Assembly (NCBI GenBank): GCA_963668655.2
Contig: CAXXPQ010000002.1
Location: 1,302,001 to 1,366,000, forward strand
Length of the DNA stretch: 64,000 bases
DNA from: G963668655 sp963668655
Lineage (GTDB): Bacteria; Myxococcota_A; SURF-8
Reading direction: 5' to 3'
A program made the position numbers and the translations under genes. Below the pieces are notes generated by a model. The model was not told the DNA's origin and did not search any database. It saw only the letters and a program-made list of their open reading frames with translations. Shown piece after piece: positions 27,315-35,598 of the stretch (positions within the stretch are counted from its first letter, which is position 1; each line of letters starts with the position of its first letter).

Positions 27315-28346
27315 TCAATCCTTCAATAAAGATTTCAGACCCGCAAACTGATCGAGCGTCAGCATGCGGTCGTCGATGTAATAATCCGCGGCGGGCTTTC
27401 CGAACCGGAGTTCGTGGTAGCGCACGCCCCAGTCCGAAAGCTGCCCTTCCGTCGTCTCCCGCCAGTCGATCTTCGTCACCGTGCCCCGGGCCGTGAACAG
27501 GGTGATATGGTGCCCCCGGTCGTATAGGATATTGATCGTCTCGATCGTCTCCCGAATGGGTTCGGCCCGATCGTATTGCAGATCCTTCGCCGTAGTGGCG
27601 ATGACGCCGTCGATGTCGATGCAGAAGTTCTTCCTTTCCCGACTTATCCGCTGGACGAGAAGCCGCAGCTCGGCGTGTCGGAATTGTTCTTCCGTATCGA
27701 TATCCACGAGGCTGTCCATCTCGTAACCCAGGATCTTCCGGCCGGTCATGGAATTCCGTTCGAGCACGGTTCGCGGGCGCAGCACGTCGATGGCGCCGTT
27801 GTGCAGCCAGGCCTTCGGCAGACTCTGCCGGGGGGCGTTATAGGCTTCGGGCACGTCGCAACGGGCGGCGGGCTCCAGTCGATCCCCGTTCCGGATCCAC
27901 ATTTTGTAAGGCGTTTCGGGCGCTTGGGTGATGGAACGCACGGAATCGGCCTCCGGATCGGCTTCCAGCATGCCGATCATGGCGGAAAGATCCCGGGTGC
28001 GGCGCAGGGGGCAGGTGGGCCGCAGGTGGACCACCAGATCGGGGCGGTAGTCCTCCTTTTCGTCCAGCCATTCGAGGGCGTGCCGAAAGACTTCCAGGTC
28101 GGTGGAGGCGTCTTCCGCCAGGTGTTTCGGCCGCAGGTAAGGCGTTTCCGCGCCGTGCGTCCGGGCGATCTCCGCGTAGGATTCGTCGTCCGTGTCCACG
28201 ATTACCCGAGTGATTTCGGGACAGTCCAGTGCATGACGAACGGACCAGGCCAGCATGGGCAGGCCCGCCATGGGGCGGATGTTCTTGTGCGGGACGCTCT
28301 TCGATCCGGAACGCGCCGGAATCAGCGCGAGAATTTCTGCCGTCAT
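27315..28346 (-). CDS. neuA: CMP-nonulosonate cytidylyltransferase fused to a HAD phosphatase-like domain
   Basis: Activates the nonulosonic acid as its CMP derivative. Residues ~1-232 form the cytidylyltransferase with IPARSGSKSVPHKNI at 9-23 and HLRPTCPLR at about 107-115. From residue 238 a second domain begins with CIDIDGVIA, where D244 and D246 form the HAD D-x-D nucleophile motif, and ends with the acidic motif YYIDDR. The fusion suggests coupling of sugar-phosphate removal to activation. ATG 28346 is chosen over a start 40 codons upstream because of its GAAGGA site; the upstream extension lacks family similarity. Confidence 0.9.
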   Translation of the reverse strand: MTAEILALIPARSGSKSVPHKNIRPMAGLPMLAWSVRHALDCPEITRVIVDTDDESYAEIARTHGAETPYLRPKHLAEDASTDLEVFRHALEWLDEKEDYRPDLVVHLRPTCPLRRTRDLSAMIGMLEADPEADSVRSITQAPETPYKMWIRNGDRLEPAARCDVPEAYNAPRQSLPKAWLHNGAIDVLRPRTVLERNSMTGRKILGYEMDSLVDIDTEEQFRHAELRLLVQRISRERKNFCIDIDGVIATTAKDLQYDRAEPIRETIETINILYDRGHHITLFTARGTVTKIDWRETTEGQLSDWGVRYHELRFGKPAADYYIDDRMLTLDQFAGLKSLLKD

Positions 28347-28497
28347 TCCACGTCCTTCGTCTGTTCGGGTGATGGATCCGCCGCGCTTGGCCCGCGACCG
28401 CGACCGAACCGGGCCACATCGGACGGGCGGAATTCGGCGCGTGGCTCGAAAACCGCCGGTGTCCATTCTCCTGTATTATACACAAGTTCCGCCGTTT

Positions 28498-30957
28498 TCA
28501 AAGATCATCGTCCCTTTCCTCCGTCCTGGCGAACCGCCCGATGAGCCTTCGCCACGGACGCAAGACCCTCCGGGGGTCGGCCAGGGGCCGCCGGGAGCCG
28601 TCGTGGCGGTAGGCGGGCTTTCCGGAAAGGCGCGCAAGGGCGTTGACCAGCGTTCGGGAGGCAAGAAGTTCCAGCCGGCGCGCGGCGTCCAGAAGCGGCG
28701 GCCGGTTTTCCATGGAGAGCGTGCGCCGGGCGTCCGAAATCGCCCGGTTCTCTATCCGTTGGACGGTGGATTTCAGTCGTTCCAGAAATTCCAGATCCCG
28801 GGCATGGGCCCGCCACTCGGAAGGCGGCTCGGTTTTCGGAGAACCGGAAATCTCCGGATTCATTCGAGAATCAGCGCCGGGCGACTTTTCCTCCGGCAAC
28901 AGGCGGTACGCGCCCCCGGCGGCGTAAAGAAAACCGACGAAAGGCAGGCGATAGAGTTCCACCGCGCCCCGGCCCCATCCGGCCCGCCGGTGCTCGCCCT
29001 GCGCCAGGCGACGGATGCGCTCCGCAAGAGAGGCATTCTCGTCCGGCAACGCGCCACCGATGACTTGGGCCCGGTTCAGACCGAAGCTTTCGGAAAATTG
29101 CAGACCGAGCAGCGTGCGGGCTTCCTCGGGTTCCGGCGCGCGAGAGAGCCGGGCCGCCAGGCTGCGCGCCACCGGCAGCACGGCCCGGGCCTCGACACCC
29201 AGCGGGAAGGCCAACTCCCCGAAACAACGGGCGAAACGCAGGGCTCCCGACTGAATGGCCCGTACGGTCTCGTCGTTTTGTCGCTCCGCCAGGCGCACGG
29301 GATGATCCTCCGCCATGATCCGCGGCTCGCCGTCGGGCGCGTAGCCCGTCACGGTGCCGTGGGGAGCGGGGGAAACGCTTTCCCAGCCGTGCAGGAAGGA
29401 AAAAACGGAGGCTGAATGGAAGCCGAGTTCCCGCCGGTCGGCGAGGATGCCGTAAAGCCGGTTTTTCGGAGTCTCCCGGCCTTGGGCGTCCCGGTCGAGG
29501 GCGAAGTAATATCCGAAAAGCGCCGGAAATTCAGGATCATCCTCGAAGATTTGCGACAGCATCGTCTGCGTGCCGCCCGTCCAGCCGATGTCCACCAGGC
29601 CCACCCGTTCGCTGCCGAAAAGACCCGCGCGTCGCAGATAGCGCCGCAGTCCGCGTTTCGAATCCGCATGAATCCTTTGCGTGGCCGCGTTCAGTTCGTC
29701 ATCGGCGAGCAGCCCTGCAAACTCGGACCGCTCCATGTCCTCGACCCGCAGCGGCCGGTCCGGATCGAGTCCGTGCTTTTCAGAGGCGATTCGGCCGATA
29801 TAAGCGTCTTCGTGTCCGTAACGGCGAAGGCCGCTCCGCAGGGTTTCCCTTCCCTCTCCCCGGCGAATCCATCCGCGAAAATCCTCTTCGTGGATCCGTT
29901 CTCGATAGGCCGGGAAAATCGCCTGGCGGCTCATCAGGAGGTAGACCGGTTCGGGCAACGCGGTCCACTCCTCCACGTGCCGGGCCAGTTCGCGGAACAT
30001 GCGGTGAAAGATGTAGCCGTCCCGGGAGACGAAATACAGCCGCCCGACGCCATCCGCTCGGCCGCGTTCCAGGACGTTGTGCACGAACGACGCGAACACC
30101 GGTCCCACGGCCTCGAATCCGAAGGCCTCCTCCGGCGTGAAGTTTCCCGAATCCATGCCGTGGCAGAGTTCCAGAAGCGAGCCCCCCGGATCCGGAAAGG
30201 CGGGATCCGCGATTTCCTTGAACAGGCGTTCCTTCCGCCGCCGGTCGGATCGGCGGGAGAGATCCGGCATGGAAAAGACGTGGATGCCCATGCGTTTCGG
30301 CACGCGGCCGTCGCTGTAGGGATTGTCGCCGAGGTGCAGCAGTTCGCGGGGGGCGAGCCCTTCCTCGTCGAGCAGTTTCCGAAACAGCTTTCCGCTCCAC
30401 TTGAAGGCGTGCCGGTCGGCGGAGACGTATCCCCGCTCGAAGAGATCGTCCAGGCCGTGGCGATGCAGCAGTTCGTCGATACCCGCCCGGCCCAGATACA
30501 TGTCCGAGGCGTAGATCGTGCGTCGCCCGTCGTGCTTCTGTCGGGCGATCCATTCGGCCAGGGGGCGGTTGGGGCGGGTGAAACGGAACTCGCCATCGAG
30601 TTCGAAACGGAGCATTTCCCGGGCGAGCGCCTCGAAGCGGGCGTCCTCCGTATTCGCCGCGAGACGGATCCATTCCGGCAGAAAGAGAGCGAGCGGCGCG
30701 TCGGGATCCTCCCCCTCCGCCATGACCGAACGGGAGATTCGGAGGCGGGCCTCCCGGCGCAGGCGCAACACCCGCGAAACGTCGCCGGGCGAGAATCCCA
30801 GCCGCTCCAGTTCTTTGCATAGCCGTCGGGCGCAAAGATACGGAATCAGGTCCGGGGGCGTGCGGCGGATCAGCAACGTATCGAAAATGTCCACGCTGAT
30901 CGTCCGGCAGGACGCCGGGACGCGGGGAGCGTCGAAGCTGTCGGTCCATCCGGTCAC
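28498..30957 (-). CDS. Large HAD-superfamily protein of glycan operons (COG5610-like)
   Basis: An 819-residue soluble protein. SVDIFDTLL at residues 21-29 is the HAD motif I with D23 as probable nucleophile; downstream IYASDMYLG and HLGDNPYSD match the threonine/serine and acidic motifs II-IV. The following ~500 residues contain VGLVDIGWTGGTQ and FYYFALDRD-like segments with no assigned fold. Proteins of this layout occur in surface polysaccharide clusters and have unknown substrates. The start is GTG 30957 with AAAGGAGG eight bases upstream, the best ribosome site of the operon, and this is the first gene of the unit. Confidence 0.75.
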   Translation of the reverse strand: MTGWTDSFDAPRVPASCRTISVDIFDTLLIRRTPPDLIPYLCARRLCKELERLGFSPGDVSRVLRLRREARLRISRSVMAEGEDPDAPLALFLPEWIRLAANTEDARFEALAREMLRFELDGEFRFTRPNRPLAEWIARQKHDGRRTIYASDMYLGRAGIDELLHRHGLDDLFERGYVSADRHAFKWSGKLFRKLLDEEGLAPRELLHLGDNPYSDGRVPKRMGIHVFSMPDLSRRSDRRRKERLFKEIADPAFPDPGGSLLELCHGMDSGNFTPEEAFGFEAVGPVFASFVHNVLERGRADGVGRLYFVSRDGYIFHRMFRELARHVEEWTALPEPVYLLMSRQAIFPAYRERIHEEDFRGWIRRGEGRETLRSGLRRYGHEDAYIGRIASEKHGLDPDRPLRVEDMERSEFAGLLADDELNAATQRIHADSKRGLRRYLRRAGLFGSERVGLVDIGWTGGTQTMLSQIFEDDPEFPALFGYYFALDRDAQGRETPKNRLYGILADRRELGFHSASVFSFLHGWESVSPAPHGTVTGYAPDGEPRIMAEDHPVRLAERQNDETVRAIQSGALRFARCFGELAFPLGVEARAVLPVARSLAARLSRAPEPEEARTLLGLQFSESFGLNRAQVIGGALPDENASLAERIRRLAQGEHRRAGWGRGAVELYRLPFVGFLYAAGGAYRLLPEEKSPGADSRMNPEISGSPKTEPPSEWRAHARDLEFLERLKSTVQRIENRAISDARRTLSMENRPPLLDAARRLELLASRTLVNALARLSGKPAYRHDGSRRPLADPRRVLRPWRRLIGRFARTEERDDDL

Positions 30958-31090
30958 GAACGCCGCCTCCTTTCGGAATCTCTTTCCTTCGTCCGCATTC
31001 GTCCGTCCATGTTACCCCAGCCCGTTCGCGCACGCAGTATGTTTTTTCGAAAACGAAAGCGCATCCGATGAAAAAAATGACGCGCCGCTC

Positions 31091-31118
31091 TTGACAGTCC
31101 TTTCGGCCGACTTATCTT
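31091..31118 (+). promoter_or_regulatory. Promoter upstream of hsp20
   Basis: TTGACA (31091-31096), 16-base spacer, TATCTT (31113-31118). It would give a ~158-base leader to the hsp20 ATG. A 14-bp perfect palindrome AGGCTGGCCAGCCT (31169-31182) lies in that leader and could bind a regulator. No CIRCE element was found. Confidence 0.55.
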
Positions 31119-31129
31119 CAAAACAAGCG

Positions 31130-31219
31130 ATGGCGAGAAAGAAAACGCCGTCGAAAAAGTTTTCAAGCAGGCTGGCCAGCCTTGTGAACGAATTTCGGAA
31201 GACGCGAGCGATTGCGTGA
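31130..31219 (+). CDS. Possible short basic leader peptide (29 residues)
   Basis: An ATG at 31130 opens a 30-codon frame rich in lysine and arginine (starts MARKKTPSKK) between the promoter and hsp20. There is no Shine-Dalgarno, and the predicted transcript would begin only a few bases before the ATG. It may be chance; it is recorded because it directly follows a good promoter. Confidence 0.2.
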   Translation: MARKKTPSKKFSSRLASLVNEFRKTRAIA

Positions 31220-31282
31220 CGAAACCCGCGGACCCCGCCGAAGGCGGACGGTCGCCGCGACCCAACACAAAGGAGGCAAGCC

Positions 31283-31711
31283 ATGACCATGATAACCCGT
31301 TACAACCATCCCCTGCTTCGTTCCAGCTTCAACGATCACTTTTTCCGGGACTTCTTCCATCCCCGGCGCTGCGTCAGCGACAACTGCGCCAAGGTGGCCG
31401 CCGACATCCTGGAAAACGACACCGGCTTCACGCTCCAGATCGACATGCCCGGCGTGAAGAAGGAAGATGTGAACATCTCCTTCGAAAAGGGCGTTCTGAC
31501 CGTGAGCGCCGAGCGCAAGCGCGTCAACGAGGAAAACGGCGACCGCTATCACTACAGCGAGCGCGTCTGGGGCGACCTGAAACGTTCCTTCACCGTGGGC
31601 GACGGCATCGATACGGAGAACATCAGCGCCCGCATGGAAGACGGCGTATTGGAAATCGCGCTTCCCAAGAAAGAGAAGGTCACGCCCCGGCAGATCCCCG
31701 TGGCGGACTGA
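31283..31711 (+). CDS. hsp20: Hsp20/alpha-crystallin small heat shock protein
   Basis: A 142-residue ATP-independent chaperone that holds unfolding proteins. The alpha-crystallin domain spans about residues 32-135, with FTLQIDMPGVKKEDVNIS, the ERVWGDLKRSF strand and the conserved A-x-x-x-D-G-V-L-E-I segment ARMEDGVLEIALPK near the end. AAAGGAGG provides a strong ribosome site. It is a single-gene unit with its own promoter and a strong terminator. Confidence 0.95.
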   Translation: MTMITRYNHPLLRSSFNDHFFRDFFHPRRCVSDNCAKVAADILENDTGFTLQIDMPGVKKEDVNISFEKGVLTVSAERKRVNEENGDRYHYSERVWGDLKRSFTVGDGIDTENISARMEDGVLEIALPKKEKVTPRQIPVAD

Positions 31712-31779
31712 TTCGAAAAGAAGAATATAAAGGACTCTCCTCGGACCCGCTCAAGTACGATCCCCTTCTTCTTTTCCCG

Positions 31780-31816
31780 GCCCCCCGTTCGGAAACGGAC
31801 GGGGGGCTTCCCTTTT
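31780..31816 (+). terminator. Intrinsic terminator of hsp20
   Basis: A nine-pair stem (GCCCCCCGT from 31780 and ACGGGGGGC from 31799) with a TCGGAAACGG loop is followed by TTCCCTTTT. It lies ~70 bases after the stop codon. Confidence 0.75.
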
Positions 31817-31920
31817 CCGAAAACCGTTTCCTTTCCGAAGTCCTTGGCAGGCCGCTCGGGAAAGCGTACAATGGAAAAGATCAGACGGATTCGCCTTCAT
31901 GGAAAACTCGGGAGTGAAGC

Positions 31921-33495
31921 ATGTCCGGGATGTTTGAAATCGTTTGCCGACGGAACGCATGGAGCCTCGCGGTCGTTTTCCATGTTCTGCTTCTTCTGGC
32001 CATGACGGGATCGGGATGTGTCTCGGCGGGCGGTTCGGACCCGGACACGAGCGACGGCGACGCCGAACGCCCCCCGGTGCTGTTTCCGGACGGCGATGCC
32101 GAGGATCCGGCCGACGGCGACCTGGATTACGATATCAACCTGGAAGGCGATCCCAACGCGGTCTTCGCTTTCGGCCCGGAAAACGCCTCGCTCTCGAACT
32201 GGCGGGTCATCGACGAATCCGGAATCGTCTCCGACTGGACCGCTTCCGCCAACGGCTGGACCCAGTGGGGTGCGGGACGGGCGGACGCCTCCGCCGTGCC
32301 GGAACGCAGCCGCCTGCGAAACAGTGAACTGCGTTATATGCGGCGGCCCTACACCCCGCGCGCCCTGGAGATGCGCTTCACCGTGGGCGAGGAGAAAGGC
32401 GGCGTGGGGTTTACGCTTTACGACGGAACCGAGGAGGTGCTGTTCTGTTTTTCCAAGGCGCGTTGCGGAGGGAGCTTCGTGCGCTGGCGCTGGATGGACA
32501 GCACCCTGGCCATAAAGAACGCGCCCGAACTCGACCCGGGGGAGACCGCCACACTTTTGGTGACCGTGGAAAGCGAGGTCGCCACCGCGTCCGTAAACGG
32601 TCGCCTGCTCCTGGCCACCGAGCCGGTGGGCGCGCGCGAGGGACGCTTCGGTCTTCTGGAATACGCCCAACCCGGTCTGACCGTCCACGAGGTGAAGATC
32701 TGGGGCGTCCCGGGCGCGGAGGCGGAACCTTCCCCGAGAGGCTGGCTGGCCGCTTCCGTACGGGGACGGGGGGAGGCCGACGGACGCAACCTCTTTCCCG
32801 AAAACAGCCTGGCCGCCGTGCTTCAGGCGGGAACGGACGGCGTGGATCTGGTCGGCGTGGACGTACGCGCCACCTCGGACGGCATGCCCGTGCTGCTGCA
32901 CGACGCCACCCTGGACCGCACCTCGGATTGCAGCGGCGCCATCCTGGATCGCGACTGGGAGCGCAGCAAGCTCTGTTCCGTCTCCGACGCGGACGACTGG
33001 CCCGGAGAGGACGAACTGCTTCCGCGCCTGGAAGACGCCCTTCTCGCCCTGCCAAACCGAAACTGGATGATTCATCTGCCGCCTTCCGGAAATACGGAAT
33101 TCGACCGGATCGCCACGGAAAGCAGCCTGGCCGCGTTGGAAAACCACGGCGTGCTGTTCACCTCCTGGATCGTTTCCGAGGACGCGGACCTTCTCTACGA
33201 CGCGCATCTGTTCCGAGGCGGAGCGAGGGCGGCCCTGATCGCGAATGACGGAAAAGACGATGCGGAGGTCCAGACCGCCCGGCTGGCCCAGGTCGTGGAA
33301 AAGGGTTTTAACGGGCTGGTCTTTCCCTACGCGGAAATCACGGACGAACTGCTGGCCCAGGCTGTTTCCGCCGGGGTGGCCGTTTTCGCCGGGCCGCTGG
33401 ACGGAAGCGACACCTTGGAAACCCTGGCCGCAAAAAACGGAATAACGGGACTGATTTCCAATCGCCCGGATCGTCTTGCGGGCCTGTCCTGGTAA
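31921..33495 (+). CDS. Lipoprotein with degenerate glycerophosphodiester phosphodiesterase domain
   Basis: A 524-residue protein. The signal peptide ends in a lipobox-like TGSGC with C33; an acidic linker rich in D-G-D units covers about 38-75. Residues ~75-270 look like a beta-sandwich (concanavalin/laminin-like), and residues ~275-520 a GDPD TIM barrel with PENSLAAVLQAG and LLHDATLDRTS. The expected H-R-G start is V-R-G here, and the metal-binding E of E-x-D is replaced (VGVDVRAT), so catalysis is doubtful. It probably acts as a surface-anchored binding or structural protein. The ATG follows GGGAGTGA. Confidence 0.75.
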   Translation: MSGMFEIVCRRNAWSLAVVFHVLLLLAMTGSGCVSAGGSDPDTSDGDAERPPVLFPDGDAEDPADGDLDYDINLEGDPNAVFAFGPENASLSNWRVIDESGIVSDWTASANGWTQWGAGRADASAVPERSRLRNSELRYMRRPYTPRALEMRFTVGEEKGGVGFTLYDGTEEVLFCFSKARCGGSFVRWRWMDSTLAIKNAPELDPGETATLLVTVESEVATASVNGRLLLATEPVGAREGRFGLLEYAQPGLTVHEVKIWGVPGAEAEPSPRGWLAASVRGRGEADGRNLFPENSLAAVLQAGTDGVDLVGVDVRATSDGMPVLLHDATLDRTSDCSGAILDRDWERSKLCSVSDADDWPGEDELLPRLEDALLALPNRNWMIHLPPSGNTEFDRIATESSLAALENHGVLFTSWIVSEDADLLYDAHLFRGGARAALIANDGKDDAEVQTARLAQVVEKGFNGLVFPYAEITDELLAQAVSAGVAVFAGPLDGSDTLETLAAKNGITGLISNRPDRLAGLSW

Positions 33496-33613
33496 ACGTT
33501 TTCCCCCTCGTTCCATGGCTTTTTCCAAGCCGCCTTTTCTTCGTTCGCCCAAAGCGCCGCTTGTTTCAGGCTAAACGGGGAGAACCGCAAGCGATGCCCG
33601 GATGTTTCCCGCG

Positions 33614-33642
33614 TTGACTTCCCGGGCGGCGGATGATAGGTT
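33614..33642 (+). promoter_or_regulatory. Promoter of the MutL-DUF6754 operon
   Basis: TTGACT (33614-33619), 17-base spacer, TAGGTT (33637-33642). The same -10 sequence recurs at 43452-43457. A short hairpin (GGAGC/GCTCC) lies in the ~75-base leader before the ATG at 33723. Confidence 0.6.
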
Positions 33643-33722
33643 GTCTACCCCGGAGCGGGAGAAGGCTCCGCCCGGGATTTTCATCCAAAATCGGCCGACA
33701 AGCGGCGGAAGACGGTGGAATC

Positions 33723-35558
33723 ATGGCGAACCCCGAGGACATCCGTGTGATTGTCGCCACGGACTGCGGCAGCACGACCACCAAGGCGATTCTGTTCGAG
33801 AAAATCGGGGGAGAATACCGCCAGACGTTCCGGGGCGAGGCGCCCACCACGGTGGAGGCTCCCATCGAGGACGTGACCGTGGGCGTGCGCAACGCGGTAC
33901 AGGAACTGGAGGAACTTTCCGGCCGCCGCATTCTGGACGAAAACGCCGCCTTCCTCCGCCCGGCGCGTCTGGAAAACGGCCGGGGCGTGGGCTGCGACGT
34001 GTATATCTCCACCAGTTCCGCCGGAGGCGGCCTACAGATGATGGTGGCGGGCGTCGTGCGCAAGATGACGGCCGAGAGCGCCGAACGCGCGGCCCTGGGA
34101 GCCGGGGCCATCGTCATGGACACCATCAGTTCCAACGACAAGCGCCTGCCCCACCAGCAGATCGAGCGCATCCGCCAGTTGCGGCCGGACATGATCGTGC
34201 TGGCCGGACTTACCGACGACACCGAGCGCATCGACCACGTGGTGGCCCTGGCGGAACTCATCGCGGCGGCCGATCCCAAGCCCCGGCTGGGGTCTTCCTA
34301 CAAACTCCCGGTCATCTACGCGGGAACGAAAGCGGCCAGAAAAGAAGTTTCGGAGCAACTGGGCGAGCGCACGGACCTGGACGTGGTGGACAACCTGCGA
34401 CCGGTGCTGGAGCGGGAAAACCTGGGGCCCACCCGGGACAAGATCCACGATCTCTTCATGGAACACGTCATGCAGCAGGCTCCGGGCTATCGCAAGCTGA
34501 TGGCATGGACCGACACGCCCATCATGCCCACGCCGGGCGCGGTGGGGCTCATCATCCGGACCATCGCCGAACGACGGAACATCAACGTGGTAGGCGTGGA
34601 CATCGGCGGGGCCACCACGGACGTGTTTTCCGTCTTCGACGGCCAGTTCAACCGCACGGTGTCCGCCAATCTGGGCATGAGTTATTCCATCGCCAACGTG
34701 TTCAAGGAAGCCGGGCTGGAAAACATCCTGCGCTGGGTTCCCTTCGACATGGACGAGCGCGAGTTGCGCAACGCCATCAAAAACAAGATGATCCGCCCCA
34801 CCACCATCCCCCAGCTCATGGAGGATCTGGTGCTGGAACAGGCAGTGGCCAAGGAGGCCTTGCGGCTGGCCTTCATCCAGCATCGGCAGTTCGCCGGCAA
34901 ACTCAAGGGCGTGCAGCAGGAACGCACCATCTCGGACGCCTTCGAGCAGGAGATGGAGACCTCCATCGTGGACATGATGGCCCTGGATCTGATCGTGGGT
35001 TCCGGCGGCGTGCTGAGCCACGCGCCCCGGCGCGACCAGACGGCCATGATGCTTCTGGACGCCTACCAGCCGGAAGGCTTCACCATGCTGGCGGTGGATT
35101 CCATTTTCATGATGCCGCATCTGGGCGTGCTCAGCCAGCTTCATCCGGAAGCGGCGGCGGAGGTGTTCGATAAGGACTGCATGATTCACCTGGGCCCGGT
35201 GGTCGCGCCGTCGGGCCGGGGTAAAATAGGAAAGCCCTGCATGAAGGTGGAGATTCGACGGGAAGACGGACGGTCGGAATCCCACGTCCTGGCCGTGGGC
35301 GATCTGCAACGAATCGAATTGCCGTCCGGCGAGAAAGCCGGGATAACGGCGGAACCGGCCCGGGGATTCGACCTGGGCGCGGGATCGGGAAAAGCCGTGG
35401 AAAAAACGGTTTCCGGCGGCGTGGCGGGATTGATTCTGGACGCCCGGGGACGCCCGCTGGAGCTTCCCGGAGAACCGGACGCCCGGGCGGCGCTTTTGAC
35501 GAAATGGATGCGGGCGCTTTCGGCCTATCCGGAAGACGCCCTGACGCGGCGCGGATAG
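33723..35558 (+). CDS. Glutamate mutase L (MutL/GlmL)-type ASKHA ATPase
   Basis: A 611-residue protein. The phosphate-1 motif DCGSTTTKA (residues 14-22) and a second phosphate/adenosine motif VDIGGATTDVFSV (about 291-303) define an actin/Hsp70-type ATPase fold. MutL (PF13941) proteins are associated with B12-dependent glutamate mutase, perhaps as a reactivase or chaperone. Here no mutase S or E subunit gene is present and the gene instead heads an operon of membrane proteins. ATG 33723 is taken because GGTGGA precedes it; a 30-codon upstream extension lacks similarity. The gap to the next gene is 40 bases. Confidence 0.88.
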   Translation: MANPEDIRVIVATDCGSTTTKAILFEKIGGEYRQTFRGEAPTTVEAPIEDVTVGVRNAVQELEELSGRRILDENAAFLRPARLENGRGVGCDVYISTSSAGGGLQMMVAGVVRKMTAESAERAALGAGAIVMDTISSNDKRLPHQQIERIRQLRPDMIVLAGLTDDTERIDHVVALAELIAAADPKPRLGSSYKLPVIYAGTKAARKEVSEQLGERTDLDVVDNLRPVLERENLGPTRDKIHDLFMEHVMQQAPGYRKLMAWTDTPIMPTPGAVGLIIRTIAERRNINVVGVDIGGATTDVFSVFDGQFNRTVSANLGMSYSIANVFKEAGLENILRWVPFDMDERELRNAIKNKMIRPTTIPQLMEDLVLEQAVAKEALRLAFIQHRQFAGKLKGVQQERTISDAFEQEMETSIVDMMALDLIVGSGGVLSHAPRRDQTAMMLLDAYQPEGFTMLAVDSIFMMPHLGVLSQLHPEAAAEVFDKDCMIHLGPVVAPSGRGKIGKPCMKVEIRREDGRSESHVLAVGDLQRIELPSGEKAGITAEPARGFDLGAGSGKAVEKTVSGGVAGLILDARGRPLELPGEPDARAALLTKWMRALSAYPEDALTRRG

Positions 35559-35598
35559 CCGCTCTTTCGCGCGGGCAAGCCTTTAACGGAGACGATTC

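Noticed and set aside
33633..33722. Upstream in-frame extension of the MutL gene
   Set aside because: It covers the promoter's downstream region and a leader hairpin, has no family similarity, and the ATG at 33723 has a GGTGGA ribosome site.
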